DNA of 64,000 nucleotides from Ottelia alismoides (taxonomy: Eukaryota; Streptophyta; Magnoliopsida; Alismatales; Hydrocharitaceae), in contig JAZKJV010009328.1 of assembly GCA_037367405.1 (NCBI GenBank), forward strand, positions 434,001-498,000, written 5' to 3'. The notes under the pieces were generated by a model. It was not told the DNA's origin. It saw nothing but the letters and a program-made list of their open reading frames with translations, and ran no database searches. Position numbers and translations under genes: made by a program. Shown piece by piece: positions 45,880 to 57,300 of the stretch (the first letter of the stretch is position 1; the number at the start of each line of letters is the position of its first letter).

Positions 45880-46676
45880 ATTTCTCAAATTACATAGGCT
45901 TAGTTCTCTTCTGATTTGCTCGAATTAAGGTGTAGCTAGGGGTTTTGTAAAAATGTCTATAAGTTGCTTGTTTTGTGGGGATATATTCCAAATAGATTTC
46001 TCCTTTTTGATTACTTTCAAAGAAAAATGATGTGAACATCACTTTTCTTTGTTTTAGAGTGATTCACAGAATTTTTGATTAAGTTGCTAGAACTAGCACG
46101 AGGGATATGATTTTGGTTACAAGTCATACTAAAATCAAATAATGTATTTATCTTCCATAACAATTGGGAACATGCTAGAGCGACTTCAATATACTTTGCT
46201 TTAGTAGTTGAAGGTGTGATACACATTATTTTTAGAAAATTAAGATACAAGGGCATTCCCCATGAATTGGCAGTTGCCACTTGTACTTTTTATATCAGTA
46301 CGACTACCTGGTATAATCAACATTGCTATTAGTAAACAAATCCATGCAATCTATTCTAGGATAAAATAAGACTAAATCTTGAGTAAATATAAAATAATAA
46401 AATATGCTTTTAATATATTTTACCTTTGTAAATTCTACGATTGATTGGCTTTCATAACTCATCAAGGTCAAGGTGCGAGAAGGAAGCAATTAAAGTCGAC
46501 TTCCCTGAGCACGTGTCCATCTCAAATTTCTTAAGGATCTCCTTTACATACTTTTGCTATGAAAAATTGTTCTCTATTTTGTTTGAGTAATCTATAGTCT
46601 AAAAAAGAACTTAATTCCTTCCATCATCCTCATCTAAGATTGGTCTGTATGTTCTTAGGGGATTCCATAGAGATGA
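45880..46676 (-). pseudogene. Decayed minus-strand copia, 3' part (RT end, RNase H)
   Basis: The reverse strand reads QKYVKEILKKFEMDTC (RT C-terminus, near 46530), then TTKAKYIEVALACSQLLWK and a HSKTKKSDVHIIFL-like RNase H segment near 46017-46230. It is the downstream half of the copia whose upstream half is at 50375-51411; the copia at 46677-50369 splits them. Wording differs from the short-LTR copias and recalls the SIRE/Tork group. Stops are frequent. Confidence 0.8.
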
Positions 46677-46821
46677 TGTTGAGATATTATTTATCTTTTA
46701 TATTATTTATGTAATTTCTTTTCTTCTTGTCTTCTACTTGTAATTTGCCCAACCGGTTTCTCTCTTATATAAGAGAACCCTTGAGCCTCTCTATAATGTA
46801 ATTCATTCTTTCATCTCCACA
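46677..46821 (+). repeat. Copia2 5' LTR (145 bp)
   Basis: TGTTGAGATATT...CATCTCCACA with TATATAA at 46766-46772 inside ctcttatataagag. Similar to 50225-50369 apart from scattered substitutions. Confidence 0.92.
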
Positions 46822-46894
46822 TGGTATCAGAGTGACAGTCCTAGACTAGAGCCTTCACCTAATCCTCTACCCTACAACCAACCCTAGCCTCCGT

Positions 46895-48420
46895 GCGGCA
46901 TCACCGTCGCCCTCCACGCAGTATCGCCGATGGTGGTAGTGGTGGTGGTAGAGCAGGAGGTGTAAGTGGTGGTATGACAGTAGAAGGTGGAGGCATGCAG
47001 ATCTCTGCATCAAAGTCTAATGGAGCTAGTCTGTCACTTGTAGGAGAAAAATACATGACGTACTCAAACAAAGTAACGTCAACACCAACAAATATTTCCG
47101 CCGAAGCAGATCCAAGCAAGGTACCCCTTATGGGTACGAGAGTGGCCAACAAAAACACATTTGACAGCTCTGGGAGAGAGCTTGTCACGACTTGGAGAGA
47201 AATCATGAACAAAAGCATCTTAGCCAAACACACGAGGTGTAAGGGAGAACAAATCCTTCTCGGAAAACATAATCAAGAAAGAGATCTTCTCTCCCAATCA
47301 TGGAAGGCCGTATCGATATCAATATCGTTTTGATATCATATCAATACGATATTTCGATGATATATTCACTGAAATATCAGCCATATCGACGAGCCTTTGT
47401 GAAGAAAATGCCTGAAAATCGGGATATATCACCATATCGGTGCCCATATTGGTCCCATATCAATATCGATATATCGGCGATATATCATCGATATTTCCTT
47501 CCATGCTCCCAATACAGAAGGGGCATGCAGTTTACTAGGCTGCAAGCAGTAAGGACCGCATCAAACCAGTAAGCGTGAGGAGCACGACTCTGGATAAACA
47601 AGGTTCTTGTCACATCAAGTATGTAATGGTGTTTGCGCTCGGCAATACCGTTCTGTTGGGATGTATAAGCATCTGGTGACCAATGCCAACGGATCTAAGA
47701 AACTTAGAAAGCTGTAAGGTGCATAACTCTAAGGAATTATCCGAACGTAGATATTTGACATTAGCAACAAAATATTTTATATCTCATAATGAAAGATTTG
47801 ATTACATACCCAACATCAGACTTGTTCTTCAATAAGAATACACAAGAAAGTCTAGAAAAATTATTAACAATGGCCAAATAAAAATGGTGTCCCTGGTGAT
47901 CAGGGACACGATTCGGACCAAACAACTGAGAACTGCTCCGACTCTGATGAGATGGAAAGGAGGAACGATGGCGCCTCCCAAGTTGGCATGCGTCACACTA
48001 GAAGAAGATCACATGAAAATCTGTGAGAGGACATGACACGCTTCTGCAGAGGAAGATGGCCAAAATGAAGGTGCCACATATACGGTGAGACTAGTCCAAT
48101 AAGAATAGTGGAAACACCTGCATGAGGAGGCTGAACCAGTCTATAGAGCCCCCGTTGCTCACAGCTACATCCAATCACCTTGCATGTGAGTATGTCCTGA
48201 AACACAAGAGACGAAGGGTCAAAAATGGTATGCCAATGCATATCCTTAGTAATTTGACTAACAGAAAGTAAGTTCATATGAAAGTCATGGGCATATAAAA
48301 CATTCTGAAGGTGCATGTATTGCCTCAAATGCACTTCCCCCTGTCCTGTAATGAGTAAGTTGACCTCATTAGCGATAACAACACATCTACCATGAGGTAT
48401 AGTCCTGTAGGACCTTAGCT
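46895..48420 (-). pseudogene. Copia2 inverted segment: GAG_pre-integrase, integrase, linker
   Basis: On the reverse strand from about 48420: VVIANEVNLLITGQGEVHLR, LLSVSQITKDMHWHTIFDPS, MWHLHFGHLPLQK (integrase zinc region), a decayed core, then LFMISLQVVTSSLPELSNVF and FVGVDVTLFEYVMYFSP, ending in a Pro-rich linker at about 46910. This is the order expected upstream of RT, but it points opposite to the LTRs, primer site and RT of the same element. It carries many stops and one MITE insertion. Confidence 0.87.
47299..47505. mobile_element. MITE with CATGGAAGG ends (207 bp)
   Basis: Begins catggaaggccgtatcgat and ends atcgatatttccttccatg, giving inverted ends. The interior repeats atatcgat and gatatatcg many times. 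Flanks ctcccaat at 47291-47298 and 47506-47513 are a perfect 8-bp duplication of the copia target. An 8-bp duplication suggests hAT, though the ends are not typical. Confidence 0.85.
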
Positions 48421-48425
48421 GGACT

Positions 48426-50160
48426 TTGTCTCCTTCACCTGCTCCTGTGGATGCCCCTGGACCACAACCTACTTTGACCGAGTTTTTGCCACGTGTGTTT
48501 ACTTGTAGGTCTCGTTCTGTTCCCTCTGCTCACAAGTCTTCCAAATCATCCAGCACGCCTCAGGTATGTAATGACCACATTTTTTCCACTGATGGTGCTA
48601 CCGAGTTGTTTGTGTAACAGGATTCTATACAGGATGAGCAGGTGCCCTCTCAAAAGGGGAACTTACAGGTTCATGACTTGGTAGATAATCTTGATGTGCC
48701 GATTTCTCTGCGAAAACAGAGACATAGATGTGCTACATATCCTCTTGCATCCCAGGTTTCCTTGAGCAGACTGTCGGAGGATTTCAGAAAGTTTACCTTG
48801 ACACTATCAGCCGTGAAGATACTGCGGACATATCAGGAGGCTATTTAGGATAGTCAGTGGCGCTTAGCCATGGAGGAGGAGATGGTCGCGCTACAAGGCT
48901 ATTATGAGAGACTTGTGGCACATGGATTCACCCAGACATATGGGGTGGACTATCAGGATACCTTTTCTCCAGTTGCTAGACATTCTACTCTGCGTATTCT
49001 TATATCTGTTGCTGTAACACGAGATTGGTCCCTTTATCAGCTTGATGTGAATAATGCCTTCCTATATGGTGATATACAAGAGGAGGTCTACATGTAGCAA
49101 CCACCTGGGTTTGCTACTGAGGGGGAGTGTCAGAAGGTTTGTAGGCCACACAAGGCTATCTATGGTTTAAACAGAGTCTAATAGCATGGTTTCGGAAGCT
49201 CTCGGACTTGATAGAGCAACAGGGGTTTGTGCGATCGTCTGCCGATCGCCCTTTGTTTGTGCACAAGGCTCAAAGAGGTACAATCATCATTCTTGTCTAT
49301 GTTGATGATATTATTGTTACAGGGGATGACGAGCATGACATTCAGGTTGCCAAGGATTTTCTAAGTCAACACTTTGTGACCAAGGACCTTGGTAGTTTAT
49401 TTTACTTCCTTGTACTGGAGTTTTTTAGCAACCAACGAAGTTTTGTGATGATCCAGAGGAAGTACATTGTAGGTCTTCTTTCTGAGACAAGCATGACAGA
49501 TTGCATATCTGCCACTACTCCTATGGACCCGAGCATGAAGCTCTACGACGATGACAATGAGGAGGTACATGGAGCTTGTTGGCAAGCTCTTGTATGTGAC
49601 CATTACTAAGACAGACATATCCTTTTCCTTGAGCAAAGTGAGTTGAGTTTGTTTATGGAGCAACCCAGACAGGCACATATGGATGCAATCCATATGATTT
49701 TGAGGTATCTGAAGGCATCACCTAGCATGAGGCTTCTATTCAGCACATGTACATTACTTTTAGTTGCACCATGTGCATATGCAGATTATGCTGGGTTTCT
49801 TAAGGATAGAAAGTCTACTTCAGGCTTCGCAGTGTTCATAGTGAATTCCTTAATGTCATGGAAGAGCAAGAAGCAGATTATGGTTACCAGATCTAGTGCC
49901 GAGCCAGAATACATGGCCGTGACGAAGGTTAGCACAGAGATGATGTGGGTCAGATTTGTTCTTACTGACCTGACTATGGAGGTGTCTCTTCCCATACACC
50001 TCCAATGTGACAACCATGCTTCTCTTTTCATTGCAAACAATCATGCCTTCCATGGGAGGACCAAACACATAGAGGTGGATTGTCACTACACTCGTTATCA
50101 CTACTCACGTCAACTCTGGAGACCAGACAACAGATGTACTTACGAAGACCTTAGCTAGAG
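48426..50160 (+). pseudogene. Copia2 linker, RT and RNase H, broken
   Basis: Starts in the Pro-rich linker (SPSPAPVDAPGPQP), then NLDVPISLRKQRHRCATYPL and RVT_2. Near 48895 the sequence jumps from [10 protein letters not shown] to [12 protein letters not shown], an internal loss of roughly 120 bp. [27 protein letters not shown] (active site near 49300), TTPMDPSMKLYDDD, YADYAGFLKDRKSTSGF, SSAEPEYMAV and HAFHGRTKHIEVDCHYTR follow. Stops: 48616-48618, 48847-48849, 49096-49098 and about 49180; frameshifts near 49570 and 50090. Confidence 0.9.
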
Positions 50161-50224
50161 GGCCATACCAGAGATACTGCTCGAAGCTGAGACTGATTGA
50201 TATTTGCTTCCAACTTGAGGGGGA

Positions 50225-50369
50225 TGTTGAGATATTATTCATCTTTAATAGTGTTTATGTAATTTATTTTCTTCTTATCTTCTACTTGTAATTTGCTCAA
50301 TCGGTTTCTCTCCTATATAAGAGAATCCTAGGGCCTCTCTATAATGTAATTCATTCTTTCATCTCCACA
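50225..50369 (+). repeat. Copia2 3' LTR (145 bp)
   Basis: TGTTGAGATATT...CATCTCCACA with TATATAA at 50314-50320, directly after the polypurine tract. Confidence 0.92.
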
Positions 50370-50374
50370 GATGC

Positions 50375-51411
50375 ACTAGCGGAACAAAAAATAATGGTAT
50401 CAACAAAATTTTGAATAACCAGAAGATCAGATAAAACTGTCTTAATAATAAAGTGCAATCTATTTTACCCACTTTAAAACCTATGGCAAGTAAAATGTCT
50501 CTTAAGTCTATCATAACACGTTCTTGGAGCTTGTTTAAGTCTGTACAAAGCTTTTCAAAGTTTGATTACATAGTCTGGTCTAGAAGAATCTTCGAAGTCG
50601 AGGGTTGCTTGACATAGACTTCTTTAATAAATCCATTTAGAATAGCTCTCTTTGCATCCATTTGAAACAGTTTGAATCTCTTGGAAAAGCGAATGTTAAA
50701 AGCATTCCGATTGGCACAATCCTTACAACATATGCATAGGTTTCATTGAAATTAATGACTTCTTGTTGAGTGTATCCTTGTGTAACAATCCTTGCCTTGT
50801 TCATGACAACATTCCTAGACTCATCTAACTTTTTCATGAAAACCCATCTGATTACTATAATAGTGTAATCTTGAAGTCTAGTACGAGTTCCCACACACGT
50901 TCTCTATAAAACTAGACAAGTTCTTTCATTGTTATTAACCAAGGTTCATTGTTGCATGTCTCATTAATGGATTTTGGCTCTTGACGACAAATAAAAGCAA
51001 ATAAAGTGAATATATTGAAGTGCAATCTTGTTTTAACACCTTGAAATACATCTCTAATCACCAACTCCTCAATATGGTCTGGAGCAAAAGTGAAGTCCTT
51101 GGATAGACCGTGTGAATTCTTTTTCTTAAGTGAACTTGAAGCATCATCTAACTAAGTTTGTTTATTTTCCAATTCCTATTAGAGGAATTTTTCTCAAGTT
51201 TTCATATCAAGAAATGTTGACTACTTCCATGACTATCGTTGTTTTCTTTTAAATAACATGTAAGCTTTGCTCGATGAAGTATATCAAAGGAAGATACCTT
51301 CTTCATTTTCACGGTTAACTTGTCAAAAATTTAGTGAGTGTTAAGATTAAAGCATTTACATCTAAAAATACATAAATAACCTATCCTTGGCTAACGTTTG
51401 AAGTATAGCTC
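50375..51411 (-). pseudogene. Decayed minus-strand copia, upstream part (linker, RT)
   Basis: The reverse strand gives a linker resembling ICNFMAFVSQIEPKN-type text, then WVFMKKLDESRNVVMNKARI, VTQGYTQQEVINFNETYAYV and FKWMQ (RVT_2, 50640-50880). After several stops and frameshifts comes a VDTIIFCSASAS segment at 50375-50395. That segment should continue into the RT residues at 46676 and below, showing that Copia2 split this element. There is no intact frame. Confidence 0.82.
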
Positions 51412-51729
51412 TGTTAGAAAACTTGAATGTGGAAGCGTAGCAGAAATAAATGATAAAAAACAATGAAGAATACGAGATTTTAACGTGGAACCCTACTCCC
51501 TAAGGAGCGGGATGAAACCACGGGAGAATGCCTCAAAGGGCTATATGTTGCATTGCACTTTCTCAACTGTTACAAGAGGGTGAGGGGCTTCTTATATATC
51601 CCTCACTGAGTCTCGATATCCCACAGACAATTGATATGGGACTAGACATCTGGATGTGGTAAATGAATCATGGAGTGAGCCATTTACCCATCTACGACAT
51701 AAGTGACACATAACACATATACTCTAACA
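51412..51729 (-). repeat. Minus-strand copia LTR (318 bp)
   Basis: As printed it runs TGTTAGAAAACTTG...TACTCTAACA, with TGTTAG/CTAACA inverted ends. Directly after it, ccccccctccagctggag reversed is a purine tract, so this is the 3' LTR of a minus-strand element. The reverse strand has a TATATAAGAAGCCCCTCACC promoter/leader look. No partner LTR was found. Confidence 0.82.
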
Positions 51730-52762
51730 CCCCCCTCCAGCTGGAGCATGCAATGCTTGGCTTGGACAAACTAAAATAAATCACTCAAAAACTCATCATA
51801 CAAGACACTACAGACAATATTAACTCAATGCAAACACAACTGTCGGATGCCGTCGAGGACATTGCTTCTCATGCCGTACAGGTGAGGCGGAACAAACGGT
51901 CTGGAGTGTGAGTCAGACTGAATTTCCTCGCCGGAGAGCATGTGCTCTGTACTGCACTTGTCAGAGTCACTGCAATTGGAAATGAGTTTCCTCGTCAGAG
52001 AACTAGGTCTCTCCCATACTGGCTCAGAGAATGAGATCTCTACTCTGGAGTTCCTATACAACCACATGAAAACCCTAGCTCACATGAACCCTTGAAGATT
52101 CGCAGCCCCCTCGATGGGGTTCCTTATTCTTGGGCGTCGGGGCCTTGCTCGATGTTGATTGCTTGGAGCAGAAGGAGCTCGTGTGAGTGGCGCCATTAGG
52201 ATCTACCATGAGAGGCTGAAGCTCACGTGGAGGCATTGCTGCCGCCTGTTGGATATCACGCCGCATGCATGAGAGAAGAGAGGGTCTTACACGGAGGTGC
52301 TGGCGGTGCCGTCATCGCTTGCGTGGGGCCTTCGTAATCAGATCCGTGAGGGTCGATCGCCTCCCGGTGGTGTGCAATCTCGTTGCCCGCGCATGCGTTA
52401 TGGTGCTGCGCTTGCTGCAATCAGCTTGGATTGGAGGGGCTCGCCTGATGTCGCCGTCGATAGCATGCGAGATGGGGCTCCTCTTTAGGATGTCGCATCT
52501 CCGTATGCCTATGATGGAGCAAGTGCTCGCTGCCTGGGGTTGCACGCGATACGCGGCCCCCTGATGGGGCTTTTCCTTCCAAAGGAGTTGCCGCTCGGAG
52601 AAGCGTTGTCGGGTGCTTGAAATGGAAGAGGTGTGGCGTACATACCTTTAAAAAGACTAATAAATTAATAAAATTAAGGGACTTTCCAATCGAACCTTCG
52701 CTAACCATCAAACATGTATGGTTGTTCTCGAGTGCAATTATTCCACCATACAACATGCGTTT
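51730..52762. other. Interior next to the copia LTR, no recognisable polyprotein
   Basis: After the polypurine tract a minus-strand copia should show an RNase H tail, but I recognise none. 52090-52600 is GC-rich with short open frames on both strands that I cannot assign. It could be a non-autonomous element, a deletion, or unrelated sequence fused to the LTR. Confidence 0.45.
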
Positions 52763-54725
52763 AGTGATGTGGGATCTAGCGCACCACCATGAGGGCAACT
52801 GAATGCAGTGATGCTGGAGCATGTTCATGTTTCTAGATTGGTCGTTAGAGGTATGATTTAGGTCCATGGAATCACGTTACATGCATTGTTTGATTCAAGG
52901 GCTACACATTCCTTCCTTGCACATCGTATAGTGTCCACATTGGCAAGTCCGTGATGAGGGTCCCGTCCCCATCTTACATCAAGGGCCCAAGAGATCAATT
53001 GTTTATTTTCCGTCAGGAAGTATATGATGTAGCCATGCAATTATGTGGGCACGAGATGGCTGCTTTCCTACTGTTGATTCAGATCATTCAGCTAGAGGAT
53101 TTTGCATCATTCTAGGCATGGACTAACTGGAGAGGCATCATACATGCCTAGATTGTTTTTAGAAGACGATGATCTTCCATTTACTTGGAGTGCCGTCAGT
53201 TTAGCTCCTATTCCTGAAGAAGGATGTATCCTTAAGGCTATATAGACTACTGACAACTGAACAAGAGAACGATCAGTAACCGTTCTCCATTCCCACGTAT
53301 CAATGATCTTTTTGATCAGTTAAAGGGAGCAGTGGTGTTCTCCAAGATCGATCTGCGATCAGATACCATCAATTGAGGATCAATGATGCAACCATGATGA
53401 AGTTTCATTTCGTACTAGATATGGTCACTATGAGTTTGTGGTGATGCCTTTCGGACTTACACATGCACATATCATATTCATGGACTTGATGAACTGAGTC
53501 TTCTGTCCATACTTGGACCGGTTCGTGATCTTGTATATTGACGACGTTCTAGTATATTCCCATGACGAGCACGAGTATGAGTCCCATCTTCGCACTGTGC
53601 TAGAGACACTCCACGGGTATCAATTATTGTCAAATACAACAAATGCGATTTCTGGCTTGCTGAGGTGGCATTCATGGGCCACATGGTTTCAGGGAGAGGG
53701 GATGTCAGCTGACCCCGCCAAGATAAAGGCAGTGTTGTCTTGGGTGCATCCCAAAACGATTACAGGGGCTCACAGTTTCCTTGGTTTCGCTGGGTACTAC
53801 AGGAGATTTATCAAAGGATTCTCCTAGTTGGCCCTACCCCTCACCTGGTTGACGCAGAAGGATGTTCCATTTTCCTAGAGTGATAAATGTAAGTTGAACA
53901 TCCTTACGCTCAAGAAGCGGTTTACTTCCGCACCCATTCTCACACTTCCTTCTAGTACATTGGACTTCATGATTTACATTGATGCTTCCAAGGAAGAGTT
54001 GTGGTGCTATGCTGATGCATCAAGGACATGTTGTGGCTTACGTGTTACAGTAGCTGAAGAGCCATGAGCGCACCCACCCCACTCACGACTTGGAGTTGGC
54101 GTCTATAATCTTCGCACTGAAGATATGGCACCACTATATGTATGGGGTGACTTTTGAGATTTTTACCGACCACAAAAGCCTCATGTACATTTTGATCAGT
54201 ATGAGATGAATATGAGGCATAGGCAGTGGACGGAGCTGCTGAAGGACTAGGATTGTACCATCTCCAACCACCATGGTAGGGGGAATGTAGTGGCAGATGC
54301 CTTCAACAGACGGTCCCTCACTACACTTAGCAAGTGACTTCCACTTGAGGGTACATCTGATGCAATGATTGTAATGGGACATGATTGTCCAGGAGCAACA
54401 TACATATCAAAGGATACATGCCTTGCACCACAGATGCTTGAAGGATGAGTTCGACATATTTCAAGTCCATGAATCCATTCTATGGAAGGGGGATCACATG
54501 TGTGTCCTGGATGACGAGGAGTTGGGGAGAAATATCCTGGATCAAGTGCATAGTTCGAGACTTATATACATCCATGTAGCACCAAGATGTACCGAGACCT
54601 CCGTGAACACTTTTGGTGCGAAGGTATAAAAAGGGACACATCCGAGCATATTAGTCAGTGTCTTACCCGTTAGATGGTGAAAGCAGAGCACCAGAGACCT
54701 CTTGGCTTACTACAACCTCTTCCCA
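52763..54725 (+). pseudogene. Heavily decayed chromovirus pol fragment (Gypsy1-like)
   Basis: Sequence from about 52763 follows Gypsy1 from about 8227 onward. The protease reads [13 protein letters not shown], with the catalytic Gly changed to Arg. RT pieces [30 protein letters not shown] (53530-53590), and an RNase H/primer-grip continuation [16 protein letters not shown] follow, then integrase zinc-region text KDEFDIFQVHESILWKGD near 54440. It ends near 54725 at [12 protein letters not shown]. No LTRs or gag. Many indels and stops mark it as the oldest gypsy relic here. Confidence 0.88.
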
Positions 54726-55490
54726 TCTGCTACGGAGGGCCCGACAACCTACACTGAAAACACAACGACTCCTCTTTGCAGAACTTCATCATATGCCCGC
54801 TCAACAAACAACAGAAGCACAAATAACTACAATAGACCTCCTTAATCACCTCCCCTTTAGGCCGCCACCTTCTACTCTTTGACAACAACCATCCATCATT
54901 GTCGTGTTCACTCTTGATACATTCAGCCTCTGGTGCCGCACTGCCGCGACCAAATCCGTGTGAACCTCATCTCCTCCTGCCAATCTTGAGCGCCGCCGAA
55001 GACCTCACCCTTATTTTTGGTGGCGCTCTCTCTCCCAGACGTGATCGGGGTCAATCAAGGCGGTGAACCGGCGAACACCAAAGGCACTTTTCCCTTCTAC
55101 ATAGCCCTCTCACCCATCAGTCTCTAGATCCCTATTCACACGAGCCTTATTCACACAACAGATCTGGAAGCGGCTTCTTTGGTTGATTGTTCGTACCACA
55201 TGAGTGTGGGTGGAGGGTTTTTGGACCCCTACATCTCATCACATTTTTTATGATAGTTTGGGATGTCTCACTACTTTGTTGGACCTTCTTGGAGGAACAA
55301 AGCTAACAAAACTGAGTTCTGTTGTGACTACACACACGAGGAAGATCACTATAGGGGGGAGCTATGGATGGAACATCAGGGTTGCAATCACGGTCAAGAT
55401 TTTGTTGTGGCTTCTTAGTGGGGGAGCTGATTGTTACCATGGTTTCTAGAAGATGAGTATCTTTGGCTTACACCCTTCACTCTTCATGTA
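54726..55490. other. Interval without recognisable gene
   Basis: C-rich in its first half, reminiscent of a retroelement leader, with a short open frame at 55204-55449 that I cannot assign. It may be the upstream part of a retroposed sequence whose end is at 56927-57300 across the hAT-like insertion. Confidence 0.35.
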
Positions 55491-55498
55491 GGAATTAT

Positions 55499-56918
55499 TA
55501 GGGTTGTGCATGGGGCAGGTATCTGACCCGTTTAAGTGTGCCCCACCCCGATCCATTATTACTAGATCATAAATTGACCCGATCCGTTTCAATGGGTATC
55601 CGAATCTAACGGATACCTGGGATATTTGGATGGATCATGGATATCCGTGGGTACACGTGGAATCTATACCTACATGGTTTGACCTCAACTCGTTCTACAT
55701 CAATCATTTCGACAAAACCTTCATCGGTGATGATAGAGTTCCCCATCTGACTGTGGTCGAGATTGAGGAAGAGAGGTGAAATTATTTCCTCCCAAATTTG
55801 ACGATCCGCACCATCGAAGCTATAATTCAATCGAGGTCAATCAACCTTGATTCGTTGTCAATTCATCCCAAATTTGGTATTATTGTGTGTGGATTCATCT
55901 CAAGGTGCTATATTTGATTTTTTTTATTTTCATTCCAGTTTTTTAGGATTAATTTCAATTATTTGCATATTACAAAGATTTTAACGATTTTAACGATTTC
56001 AATGAGATAAGCCAATTCATTCATTTTTTAGGATTGATTTCAATGATTTTGTCGATTTCAATGATTTGCATATTCAAAAGGTTTGTCGGTTTCAATTATT
56101 TGCATGTTCTAAAAAATGCCACTTTTCATAGTTTTGTCGATTCAATGATTTATCGATTCATTTGATTTTTTGGAATTGATTTTAAAATTTGTCGATTTTA
56201 ATGATTTGCACATTCCAAAAATTTACCGATTTCAATAATTTATATATTTAAAAATTTGCTGATTTCAATGATTTGTCGATTTTATTTATTCGAGTTTTTG
56301 GAATGATTTCAGTAATTTATCGATTCCAATGTTTTTCTATTGCAAATATTTGACGATGTCAGCAGGTTGCTGGTTTGAATAATTTGCGGAGTTCAATGAT
56401 TTGCTGATAGGATTGATTTCAATGATATGTTGATTTCATTCGAATTTTTAGGAATGATTTTAATAATTTATCGATTTCATTCGGGATCAATTGCAATGAT
56501 TTGACGATTTCAATCATTTGCGCTCTTCCGATGCGAGAGAAGTATCGATCTTGAGATTACAAAGATTTACTGGTTTCAGTGATTCACCGATCGAATCGAT
56601 CTCTAGTGTTACACGGATTTCATTTTGATTTGAATCGAACTCAATCACTGGCAATTTTCATCGAGTCGTGACAACCATCTTTCAGGTAGGATGGACAATA
56701 AGATAGGTCGACCATATGCATCATCCGGGTTGGAGGGACAACGAAATGGGTCGACCAATGGGTATCCATGGATCATATGGTTGGAGACCCGTATGTACCG
56801 AGTCAAGGTGGGTCAGGTACCCGATCCGAAATGATTTGTAGGGTAACAATGGATTTAGGGTCGACCCATACGGATTGAACTGGATATCCATCTAACCCAT
56901 GATCCATGCACAACCCTA
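55499..56918. mobile_element. hAT-like non-autonomous element (1.42 kb)
   Basis: Termini TAGGGTTGTGCATGG and CCATGCACAACCCTA are perfect 15-bp inverted repeats. Flanks ggaattat (55491-55498) and ggaatcat (56919-56926) are an 8-bp duplication with one mismatch. The TAGGG-type end plus 8-bp duplication fits hAT. It has no transposase frame. Subterminal regions contain gacccgatcc and gggtatcc motifs on both sides; the centre is a degenerate repeat. Confidence 0.88.
55930..56560. repeat. Degenerate internal repeat of the hAT-like element
   Basis: Many imperfect copies of gatttcaatgatttgtcgat and variants (tttcaatgatttgcatatt) in head-to-tail arrangement, with irregular spacing of about 20-40 bp. 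Confidence 0.75.
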
Positions 56919-56926
56919 GGAATCAT

Positions 56927-57300
56927 GAGTATGATACTGAACACTTCTTCACTTTTCTTTTTCAAGAGAGGCTCGATGTAGAGTGGGAATATCTTCGTTG
57001 TATCCATCATAAACATTGTTTTTGAAAAACTTTCGATAGGGAGAAATAGTGAAAATGATGTATATTTTTGGAAGCGTGGCCAGTTTTATATGCTTGTCGT
57101 GCTTTGAGCAGTGTCGCTCTTGAGAAATGGGGTGGCATTTAGGGGATACTTAGTTTATGTGGAAAATATATTGCAACCTAATTCTCACCTTTGGAGTTGC
57201 TGGGAAGTGATGTGACCCGGTTTATGTAAGCTCTTTAAGTTCAATGAATTTACTGGATGCCCATTAATGTGATTAATGGCAATTCTTGAGCTTTAAAAAA
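56927..57300 (+). other. Possible LINE-like 3' end with A-tail
   Basis: The stretch ends with ttcttgagctttaaaaaaaa. The preceding sequence, gtaagctctttaagttcaatgaattta, looks like plant LINE or mRNA 3' ends. No protein was recognised, so the assignment is weak. It would continue the material before 55499. Confidence 0.35.

Larger units (their letters stand above)
46677..50369 (+). mobile_element. Copia2: short-LTR Ty1/copia with inverted 5' coding half
   Basis: Two 145-bp LTRs (46677-46821, 50225-50369), a primer site at 46822-46833 (TGGTATCAGAGT), a polypurine tract (acttgaggggga) before the second LTR, and flanks gatga (46672-46676) and gatgc (50370-50374) as a near-perfect 5-bp duplication. 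Inside, the integrase half lies on the minus strand and the RT half on the plus strand. Gag and protease are not found. A MITE at 47299-47505 sits within. It is inserted in an older minus-strand copia. Confidence 0.9.

Noticed and set aside
55930..56560. Possible CRISPR or centromeric satellite
   Set aside because: Units are degenerate, unevenly spaced, and confined within a hAT-like element.
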